Made by a program: the position numbers and the translations under genes. DNA of 64,000 bases, taken from Methylorubrum thiocyanatum. Its GTDB lineage: Bacteria > Pseudomonadota > Alphaproteobacteria > Rhizobiales > Beijerinckiaceae. Below the pieces are notes generated by a model. It was not told the DNA's origin. It saw only the letters and a program-made list of their open reading frames with translations, and searched no databases. Positions 27,307-34,286 of the stretch are shown in pieces; position 1 is the first letter of the stretch; every line of letters begins with the position of its first letter. Where the stretch lies: positions 1-64,000 of the forward strand of contig JACJIB010000010.1 in the NCBI GenBank assembly GCA_014138645.1, read 5' to 3'.

Positions 27307-27512
27307 GCTCAGCCTATTGTTCTCGTGGCGGCGGCGCAGGCTGAGCCCGCGCGCATCCCGCGAAAGACCCGTCGCAATGTAGTGGAATGGCGCGCTTGTC
27401 GAGTGCCCACGCCGATTCTCGTTGCTTCCGCTCTTAACTGCCGTGCGTTGACCGACCGTTAACCAAACCGGTTTTTTCGCCGCCGTCACCCTTCGGTCAC
27501 ACCGGCACGAAT

Positions 27513-29441
27513 TCAGTCGTCGATGGAGGCCTCCGCTTCCGCTTCGGCCGCCGCGATCACCGCCAATTGCTGCTGCACGTCGCACAGCCAAGCGAAGTTG
27601 GCTTCGGAGCCATCCTCGGCAAGAGCGCGTTCGGCTTGGTGAAGTTCGCTATGTAGCGCTCCCGTTTGCCGGTGCAAGATCACGGCCTGATGCAGGGTGT
27701 GTTCCAGGCGCTGCGGATCGGCGTTCGGATCGAGCATCCAGCGGTCGCCCGGGTTCACGAGCGTGAGCAGCCGGGCATGCGCCTCCTCCAGACCGGCCCG
27801 GCGCAGCCGCGCCTCCATCAGTTCGGGTTCCGGCGTGCCGGCCTCCGCCGCCCGGTCGAGCAGCAGGGTGCGCAGCGCGCTGGCATCCGGGTTGACGAGT
27901 TCGAGGGCAGCGAGCGCCTCTTCCTCGATACCGAGCAGTTCCGGATGCGCGAGCAGGCTCATGACGATCATCGCCTCGCGCTTGGCCGCGCGTCCGCCGG
28001 CCGTGGGCACCGGCGCTGCCGCCTTCAGGAGCGGATTGAAACCGGTGGTGATGCGCGGCGACGGCGGCGGATCGCCGGGCCGGGGGCGGCGCTGGAACGG
28101 CGCGCCGCGCGGGGACGGAGGCCGCCCCCCCGCCGCACGCTCCGACCGCCCGCCGGCGAACCCGCCCCCCGATCCTCCGGACAAGCTCCGCAGGCGATCC
28201 TCGATGTCGTCGCGGTAGAACCGCCGCACGGTCTCGTCGCGGATGCCGGCCACCGCCTCGCGCAGGGTCCGGGCGAGGCCGGCCCGGCGCTCCGGCGTGT
28301 CGAGGGTGGCCGCCTCGGCCTCGCGCGCCCACAGCATCTCGACGAGGGGGCGTGCGCCCGACAGCACCGCCTCGATCGCCGCGGGGCCGCTGGCGCGCAT
28401 CAAGTCGTCCGGGTCCTGCCCCTGTGGCAGCATGGCGATGCGCAGGGACTTGCCCGGCTCCAGCATCGGCAGGGCGACATCGAGCGCCCGGAAGGCGGCG
28501 CGCTGGCCCGCCCCGTCGCCGTCGAAACACAGGATCGGCTCGTCGGCATGCCGCCAGAGCAGAGCGAGCTGATCTTCCGTCAGGGCCGTGCCGAGCGGCG
28601 CCACCGTCTCCGGATAGCCGGCGAGCGTCATGGCGATGACGTCGACATAGCCCTCCACTGCGATGATCCGGCTGCGGTCGTGCGCGCTCTTGCGGGCGGC
28701 GTGGAGGTTGTAGAGCATCCGCCCCTTGTGGAAGAGCGGCGTCTCCGGCGAATTCATGTACTTCGCCTTGGCGTCCGCCTGCATCGCCCGACCGCCGAAG
28801 GCGACGACCCGGCCGCGGATGTCGAGGATCGGAAACATGATCCGGTCGCGGAACTTGTCGTAGGGGACGCTCACCCCCTCGGGCGCCGTGAGCAGTCCGA
28901 GTTCGAGCATCAGGTCGCGATCGACGCCCTTGCCCGCGAGGAAGTCGCGCAGGGCATAGCGCCCGGGCAGCGAATAGCCGAGCCGGAACTTCTGGCGCGT
29001 GGCCTCGCTCAGGGCCCGGCGGTCGAGATAGGCCCGCGCCTCGCCCGCGGCCTGCCCGCGCAACTGCTCCTCGAAATAGGCGGCGGCCAGTTCCATGACC
29101 TCGATGGCGCCCTTGCGCCGCTCCTCGGCCTGCTCGCTCTCCACCGTCATCTTCGGCAGGGTCACGCCCGCCTCGCTCGCCAGCCGCTCGACGGCCTCGG
29201 GGAAGCTAAGCCCCTCCGTTTCCATCAAGAACTTGAAGATATCGCCGTGCTTGCCCGAGGAGAAGCAGTGATAGAACTGCTTCTGGTCGTTCACGTAGAA
29301 GGACGGTGTCTTCTCCGAGTTGAACGGCGACAGGCCGCGCCACTCGCGCCCGGCCTTTTTCAGCCGCACCCGCCGGCCGACCACCTCGGAGGCGGGCACC
29401 CGAGCACGGATCTCTTCGAGGATGTGGGGCGGGTAGCGCAC
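27513..29441 (-). CDS. dnaG: DNA primase
   Basis: Makes RNA primers at the replication fork. 642 residues: N-terminal CHC2-type domain, a TOPRIM domain (IIAVEGYVDVIAM and LCFDGDGAGQRAAF supply the acidic metal ligands), a Gly/Pro/Arg-rich linker and a C-terminal helicase-binding domain. The zinc ligands are largely gone: the usual CPFHxEKTPSF reads SPFNSEKTPSF, and the second half reads YHCFSSGKHGD with one cysteine left. I recall similar loss in other Hyphomicrobiales, so this is probably lineage-wide rather than damage. Start ATG at 29441, with tandem 15-base repeats just upstream. Confidence 0.97.
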   Translation of the reverse strand: MRYPPHILEEIRARVPASEVVGRRVRLKKAGREWRGLSPFNSEKTPSFYVNDQKQFYHCFSSGKHGDIFKFLMETEGLSFPEAVERLASEAGVTLPKMTVESEQAEERRKGAIEVMELAAAYFEEQLRGQAAGEARAYLDRRALSEATRQKFRLGYSLPGRYALRDFLAGKGVDRDLMLELGLLTAPEGVSVPYDKFRDRIMFPILDIRGRVVAFGGRAMQADAKAKYMNSPETPLFHKGRMLYNLHAARKSAHDRSRIIAVEGYVDVIAMTLAGYPETVAPLGTALTEDQLALLWRHADEPILCFDGDGAGQRAAFRALDVALPMLEPGKSLRIAMLPQGQDPDDLMRASGPAAIEAVLSGARPLVEMLWAREAEAATLDTPERRAGLARTLREAVAGIRDETVRRFYRDDIEDRLRSLSGGSGGGFAGGRSERAAGGRPPSPRGAPFQRRPRPGDPPPSPRITTGFNPLLKAAAPVPTAGGRAAKREAMIVMSLLAHPELLGIEEEALAALELVNPDASALRTLLLDRAAEAGTPEPELMEARLRRAGLEEAHARLLTLVNPGDRWMLDPNADPQRLEHTLHQAVILHRQTGALHSELHQAERALAEDGSEANFAWLCDVQQQLAVIAAAEAEAEASIDD

Positions 29442-29464
29442 GGGGGCTCTGCCGGAAGCGGATC

Positions 29465-29505
29465 GGGTGACAGTTCAGGTGACAGATCACCAGGTGACAG
29501 ATCAC
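29465..29505. repeat. Tandem 15-base repeats upstream of dnaG
   Basis: CAGGTGACAGATCAC occurs twice in exact tandem (29476-29490 and 29491-29505), preceded by a partial copy GGTGACAG (29466-29473). The array lies 24-64 bases upstream of the dnaG start codon, in its leader or promoter. Each unit contains a short GTGA...TCAC palindrome. It could be a protein-binding array; no function is known. Confidence 0.75.
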
Positions 29506-29614
29506 TTGGACGACGAGGACCGGCCTCGGCCGCCCAGTGTAGTCCAGGGGGCCTGCCGGAGTCTTAAGGGCTGGCCCGCCGGAGCCTTCATGGCAGCCAC
29601 GCGTTGGCGGCGCG

Positions 29615-30586
29615 ATGACCGGATCCCTCGTCTCTCCCCGCCGCGGCATCGGCCGCCGCCCGCTCCTCGGCCTCGTCCTGCTCGCCCCGCTTGCGCTGAA
29701 GGCGCGGGCAGCCGACGACCTCTCGGCCGTGCTCGATCCATCGGCGAAGGTCGAGACGCTCTACGATGCGGGCGAATGGTGCGAGGGGCCGGTCTGGGCA
29801 CCCGCGCTCGGCGGCCTCGTGTTCAGCGACGTGCGGCGCAACCGGATGATGCTGATCCGCGAGGACGGCCGCGCCGAGGTTTTTCGCGCGCCCTCCAACA
29901 ATGCCAACGGCAACGCCGTCGATGCGCAGGGCCGGCTGATCACCTGCGAGCACCGCACCTCCCGCGTCGTGCGGCGGGAGGCGGACGGCGCCATCACCGT
30001 GCTCGCCGAACGCTACGACGGCGGCCGCCTCAACGCGCCCAACGACGTGGTGGTGACCGGCGACGGCGCAATCTGGTTCACCGATCCGACCTACGGCATC
30101 GAGCAGGCGGAGGAGGGCCGGCCGCGTCCCTCCGAGCAGAAGGGCCGCCACGTCTTCCGCCTCGCTCCCGATGGCACTCTCACGGCGGTGACGGATCGGT
30201 TCGTGCAGCCCAACGGCCTCGCCTTCTCGCCCGACGAGCGGATCCTCTACATATCGGAATCGGGTGTCCACCAGGGCGCGCCGCGCGAGATCCGCGCCTT
30301 CGACGTCGCCGACGGGAGGCTCTCGAACGAGCGCGTCTTCACCGCCGTGCCCACCGGCGTTCCGGACGGGGTGAAGGTCGATACCGACGGGCGGGTCTAC
30401 GCCGGAACCGGCGACGGCGTGCGGATCTGGGCCGCCGACGGGCGACCCGTCGGGCACATTCCGACGGAAGGACCCTGCGCCAACATCGCCTTCGGCGGAG
30501 CCGACGGGCGGCGGCTGTTCCTCTGCGCAGGCCGGCGAGTGCTCGCGGTCGAGACGAAGGTGCGCGGCGCGGCCGTGCGCGGGTGA
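29615..30586 (+). CDS. SMP-30/gluconolactonase family exported beta-propeller enzyme
   Basis: 323 residues. A twin-arginine-like signal (RRGIGRRPLLGLVLLAPLAL, ending KARA) precedes a six-bladed propeller. Metal ligands of the family are visible: Glu in GEWCEGPVW, Asn in LNAPNDVVV, and Asp in TGVPDGVKVDTDGRV; WFTDPTYG and FVQPNGLAFSPDE are typical. A lactonase acting on sugar lactones in the periplasm is likely; substrate unknown. Start ATG at 29615. It is followed 11 bases later by a second exported propeller gene, and the pair interrupts the usual yqeY-dnaG neighbourhood on the opposite strand. Confidence 0.88.
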   Translation: MTGSLVSPRRGIGRRPLLGLVLLAPLALKARAADDLSAVLDPSAKVETLYDAGEWCEGPVWAPALGGLVFSDVRRNRMMLIREDGRAEVFRAPSNNANGNAVDAQGRLITCEHRTSRVVRREADGAITVLAERYDGGRLNAPNDVVVTGDGAIWFTDPTYGIEQAEEGRPRPSEQKGRHVFRLAPDGTLTAVTDRFVQPNGLAFSPDERILYISESGVHQGAPREIRAFDVADGRLSNERVFTAVPTGVPDGVKVDTDGRVYAGTGDGVRIWAADGRPVGHIPTEGPCANIAFGGADGRRLFLCAGRRVLAVETKVRGAAVRG

Positions 30587-30597
30587 GGGAACCGACG

Positions 30598-31764
30598 ATG
30601 ACGTTTCGATTGGCCCGACGCACGCTGCTAGCCGGCACCGCGTCCCTCGCCGCCGCGCCAGCCATCGCGGCCGGGCGGGCGCTGGCCCAGCCATCGACCG
30701 GGCCGCACGGCGCCCTGGACCTCGTGGTGGCCGCGCGGGCGCCGACGACGCCGACGGGTCTGACGCTCTCGGGCGACGGCCGGATGTTCCTGTTCATGCC
30801 CCGGTTCGACGAGAAGACCGTGTTCACGGCGGGCGAGCTGTTTCCCGACGGGCGGGTCGTGCCCTACCCGAGCGAGGCCGCGAACCGGCCCGACCCGGCG
30901 CGCCCGGAGGCGACGCTGTTCCACGTCCCCAACGGGGTGTTCGACCGGACAAACCGGCTGTGGCTGCTCGATGCCGGGCTGATGGCCTCCTCGGGTGCGC
31001 CGGTGCCGGGCGCAGCCAAGCTCGTCTGCGTCGATCCGGGAACGAACCGGATCACTCGCACGATCCCCCTGCAATCGGTCGTGACCGAGACCTCCTCGCT
31101 CAACGACCTGCGGGTCGATGTCCGGCCGGGGCGTGAGGTCGCCTACATCACCGATCAGGGCCAGACCGGCGAGGGCGCGCTGATCGCCGTCGATCTCGCC
31201 AGCGGCCGGGCGGTGCGGCGGCTGGCCGACCACGCCAGCACGCGATCCGAGGAGGGTGTCCTCAAGATCGTGGAGGGCCGGGTGCTGCGGAAACGGGCCG
31301 AGGACGGCACGACGAGCCCGATCAAGGGCGGTGCCAACGGCATCGCGCTGAGTCCCGACGGGGCACGGCTCTACTACACCCCGCTGATGAGCCGGAGGCT
31401 CTACGCGGTGGCGACGAACGCCCTGCTCGACGCGGCGCAGGACGACGCGGCGGTGGCGCGGACCGTTGAGGATCTCGGCGAGAAGGGGCTGACGGGCGGA
31501 TTGAGCGCCGACGCGCGCGACCGGATCTACCTCAGCCTTCAGGAATTCAACGCGATCGGCCGGCGCGACCCGGACGGGACCCTCGAGGTTCTAGCCACCG
31601 ACCCGCGGCTGATCTGGCCGGACACGTTCTGGATCACCGACGAGGGCTGGCTCTATCTCTCCTCGGCCCAGGCCAACCGCCGTCCCGAGCATAACGGCGG
31701 GATCGACCGGCAGGAGCCGCCCTACGCGATCTTCCGGATGCGGATCGATGCCGGGCCGGCGTGA
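30598..31764 (+). CDS. Major royal jelly/yellow-family exported protein
   Basis: 388 residues. The N-terminus RLARRTLLAGTASLAAAPAIA is a twin-arginine-type signal. The mature part resembles bacterial relatives of insect yellow/royal jelly proteins: GRMFLFMPRFD, NRLWLLDAGL, SSLNDLRVDVRPGREVAYITDQG, KGGANGIALSPDGARLYYTPL and WPDTFWITDEGWLYLSSAQ. It is a six-bladed propeller; biochemical role unknown. It starts 11 bases after the gluconolactonase-like gene, so the two probably form an operon and may act on the same substrate in the periplasm. Confidence 0.85.
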   Translation: MTFRLARRTLLAGTASLAAAPAIAAGRALAQPSTGPHGALDLVVAARAPTTPTGLTLSGDGRMFLFMPRFDEKTVFTAGELFPDGRVVPYPSEAANRPDPARPEATLFHVPNGVFDRTNRLWLLDAGLMASSGAPVPGAAKLVCVDPGTNRITRTIPLQSVVTETSSLNDLRVDVRPGREVAYITDQGQTGEGALIAVDLASGRAVRRLADHASTRSEEGVLKIVEGRVLRKRAEDGTTSPIKGGANGIALSPDGARLYYTPLMSRRLYAVATNALLDAAQDDAAVARTVEDLGEKGLTGGLSADARDRIYLSLQEFNAIGRRDPDGTLEVLATDPRLIWPDTFWITDEGWLYLSSAQANRRPEHNGGIDRQEPPYAIFRMRIDAGPA

Positions 31765-31827
31765 GGCGCTAAGAGCGCGACGGGGAGAGCCGCGCACATC
31801 AGCCCCAAGCTCGTGACCGGGAAAAAA

Positions 31828-32286
31828 TCACTTCCCGGCGAGCGCGTCCTTCACCAGCGCGCTGGCGCGGCCGAAATCCATGCGGCCGGTATATTTGCCC
31901 TTCAGGGCACCGATCACCTTGCCCATGTCCTTCGGCCCTGCCGCGCCCGTCTCGGCGATGGCGTCGGCGATGGCGGTGCGGGTCTCGGCCTCGTCGAGCT
32001 GCTGCGGCAGGAAGCCCTGGATGATCTCGGCCTCGGCGCGCTCGCTCTCGGCGAGTTCGGGACGGCCGCCCTGCTCGTAGACGCCCGCGGCTTCCTCACG
32101 CTGCTTGATCATCTTCTGCAGGAGCGCGAGGATCTCCTCCTCGCTCGTCTCGCCCTTGCCCTCGCCGCGCGCGGCGATGTCGCGATCCTTGAGCGCGGCC
32201 TGAATCATGCGCACGGTCGAGAGCTTCTGCTTCTCGCCGGCCTTCATGGCCGCCTTCATCTCGGCGGTGATGCGCTCGCGCAGCAT
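31828..32286 (-). CDS. yqeY: GatB/YqeY domain protein
   Basis: 152 residues, matching the stand-alone YqeY protein related to the tail domain of GatB: RITAEMKAAMKAGEKQKLSTVRMIQAALKDRDI, then an E-rich segment, LPQQLDEAETRTAI and a closing AAGPKDMGKVIGALKGKYTGRMDF. Probably tRNA-binding or tRNA-amidation-related; the exact function is unclear. Start ATG at 32286. In many alphaproteobacteria it lies directly upstream of dnaG and divergent from carA; the carA side is preserved here but two plus-strand genes separate it from dnaG. Confidence 0.93.
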   Translation of the reverse strand: MLRERITAEMKAAMKAGEKQKLSTVRMIQAALKDRDIAARGEGKGETSEEEILALLQKMIKQREEAAGVYEQGGRPELAESERAEAEIIQGFLPQQLDEAETRTAIADAIAETGAAGPKDMGKVIGALKGKYTGRMDFGRASALVKDALAGK

Positions 32287-32476
32287 GATGATCGAACTCC
32301 AGTCAAAATGTTTCGGCGTGGCCGCCCTGTTTGTCCAGGGCATTGCGCAGGGCTGCATCCGCGCCCAGATTGACCCGGGCGCGGCCGGCTCGCTATGAGC
32401 CCCGCGAGATATCGCCTTGCCCCGCGGCCCGACTATGCGGCCGCGCGAGGCGGCGGACATAAGCCGGATCGGACCC

Positions 32477-33727
32477 ATGCTGCAAGACGAACCCGCGACC
32501 CTGCGCGCCGATCCCGCGCGCACGAACCCGGAACCCAAGACGCCCGAACCTTGGAATGAGCCGCTGGTGACGGCTCTGCTCGTGCTCGCCGACGGCACCG
32601 TGCTCGAAGGCTTCGGCATCGGCCAGACCGGGGTCGCCGATGGCGAGGTCTGCTTCAACACGGCGATGACCGGCTACCAGGAGATCCTGACCGATCCGTC
32701 CTATGCCGGGCAGATCGTCACCTTCACCTTTCCGCATATCGGCAATGTCGGCACCAACGACGAGGATCTCGAGAGCCTGGATCAGGCCCCGGCTTCCGGC
32801 GTGCGCGGCGCGGTGATCGCGTCCGCCGTCACCAAGCCGTCGAACTGGCGCTCCTCGTCGCATCTCGACGGCTGGCTGAAGGCCCGCGGCATCCTCGGCA
32901 TCACCGGGATCGACACGCGGGCGCTGACCGCGCTGATCCGCGACCGCGGCATGCCGAACGCCGTCATCGCCAACGACCCCGAGGGCCGGTTCGACCGCGA
33001 GGCCCTGAAGGCCCGCGCCGCCGCGCTGGCGCCGATGGAAGGGCTCGACCTCGTGCCGCCGGTGACCTCCCGCGAGACCACCGCCTGGACCGAGACCGTC
33101 TGGGCGGTGAAGGGCGGCTACGGCTCGCGGGCACCCGGCCAGGGGCTCAAGGTCGTGGCGATCGATTACGGCGTGAAGCGCAACATCCTGCGCCTGCTGG
33201 CCGAGGCCGGCTGCGACGTCACCGTGGTGCCCGCCACCACCAAGGCCGAGGACATCCTGGCCCTGAAGCCGGACGGCGTGTTCCTCTCCAACGGCCCCGG
33301 CGATCCGGCCGCGACCGGCGAATACGCCGTGCCGGTCATCCGCAAGCTGCTCGACGAACGGGTGCCGACCTTCGGCATCTGCCTCGGCCACCAGCTCATG
33401 GGCCTCGCGCTCGGCGGACGCACGGTGAAGATGGGCCAGGGCCATCACGGCGCGAACCATCCGGTGAAGGACCACACCACCGGCAAGGTCGAGATCGTCT
33501 CGATGAACCACGGCTTCGCGGTCGATCCCAAGAGCCTGCCGGAGACCGCGGTCGAGACCCACGTCTCGCTGTTCGACGGCTCGAATTGCGGCCTGTCGCT
33601 GACGGATCGCCCGGCCTTCTCGGTGCAGCACCATCCGGAAGCCTCGCCGGGTCCGCGCGACAGCCACTATCTGTTCGAGCGCTTCGTGAAGCTGATGCGC
33701 GAGAACCGGCCCGAAACGGTGGCCTGA
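32477..33727 (+). CDS. carA: Carbamoyl phosphate synthase small subunit
   Basis: Glutaminase subunit that feeds ammonia to CarB for arginine and pyrimidine synthesis. 416 residues. The N-terminal domain shows GEVCFNTAMTGYQEILTDPSYAGQIV; the amidotransferase domain has the catalytic cysteine in FGICLGHQLMGLALGG and His/Glu in VQHHPEASPGP. The ATG at 32477 (MLQDEPATLRADP) gives a slight N-terminal extension. carB is not in the window. Divergent from yqeY, with a strong hairpin after the stop. Confidence 0.97.
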   Translation: MLQDEPATLRADPARTNPEPKTPEPWNEPLVTALLVLADGTVLEGFGIGQTGVADGEVCFNTAMTGYQEILTDPSYAGQIVTFTFPHIGNVGTNDEDLESLDQAPASGVRGAVIASAVTKPSNWRSSSHLDGWLKARGILGITGIDTRALTALIRDRGMPNAVIANDPEGRFDREALKARAAALAPMEGLDLVPPVTSRETTAWTETVWAVKGGYGSRAPGQGLKVVAIDYGVKRNILRLLAEAGCDVTVVPATTKAEDILALKPDGVFLSNGPGDPAATGEYAVPVIRKLLDERVPTFGICLGHQLMGLALGGRTVKMGQGHHGANHPVKDHTTGKVEIVSMNHGFAVDPKSLPETAVETHVSLFDGSNCGLSLTDRPAFSVQHHPEASPGPRDSHYLFERFVKLMRENRPETVA

Positions 33728-33742
33728 CGTTCAAGCGCGTTC

Positions 33743-33779
33743 CGCGGGGACGGGCGGCCCAGGCGCCGCCGTCCCCGCG
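33743..33779 (+). terminator. Hairpin terminator after carA
   Basis: CGCGGGGACGG (33743-33753) pairs with CCGTCCCCGCG (33769-33779), an 11-bp stem 15 bases after the carA stop. It is followed by TCACAAAAAAC, not a T-run, so factor-dependent termination or RNA protection is possible. Confidence 0.55.
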
Positions 33780-33868
33780 TCACAAAAAACCCCACCTTGC
33801 CCCCCATCCCGTGGTTCATGGCCGGATCGGACAAGAATCAGCGGCCGGACACATTGGGGGCTTGCCGG

Positions 33869-34243
33869 ATGACGCTCGACGACGCGCGCGACGACTTCTC
33901 GCGCCTGCATCGCCTGTTCACCTTCCACCTCGGCGTGGCGGTCGGCCTCGCTTGGCTGACGACGCTCTACGCAGCGGCCTCCGCGCCGTGGGTGCGCAAC
34001 ATCCGCGCCCTAATCGACCCCACCGATCCGATGCGGATCGAGAGCACGCTCTCCTACCTGTTCGTGATGCCGGCCGTGCTGACGCTCGCCTGGGCCTCCG
34101 CCTATTTCGGCCGCGAGACCATGCGCCGCTTCCAGACCCTGCCGAACCAGACGCTCGAATTCGCCGCTGCGGCGATGGTGGCCTTCGGCGTGTTCTATCT
34201 GTCGATCGATCGGGCAGTCGCTGTCATCAGCGCCGGGTTCTGA
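33869..34243 (+). CDS. Small three-helix membrane protein, unknown
   Basis: 124 residues from ATG 33869, which has a GGGGG stretch at a fair distance; an ATG at 33797 would add 24 unlikely residues. Three hydrophobic helices (FHLGVAVGLAWLTTLYAAAS, LFVMPAVLTLAWASAYF, FAAAAMVAFGVFYLSID) with a cytoplasmic N-terminus. I do not recognise a family. It stands alone between carA and the convergent heparinase-like gene. Confidence 0.55.
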   Translation: MTLDDARDDFSRLHRLFTFHLGVAVGLAWLTTLYAAASAPWVRNIRALIDPTDPMRIESTLSYLFVMPAVLTLAWASAYFGRETMRRFQTLPNQTLEFAAAAMVAFGVFYLSIDRAVAVISAGF

Positions 34244-34286
34244 AGCCGACAGCTTGTCGCTGGGGTCGGCGGGATCACGCCGCCTC

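Noticed and set aside
29465..29505. Possible CRISPR remnant
   Set aside because: The repeats are directly tandem with no spacers and only 15 bases long, and no cas gene is near.
31817..31838. CCGGGAA/TTCCCGG inverted repeat at the yqeY 3' end
   Set aside because: Short stem overlapping the coding end, with the T-run in the loop rather than after the stem; not convincing as a terminator.
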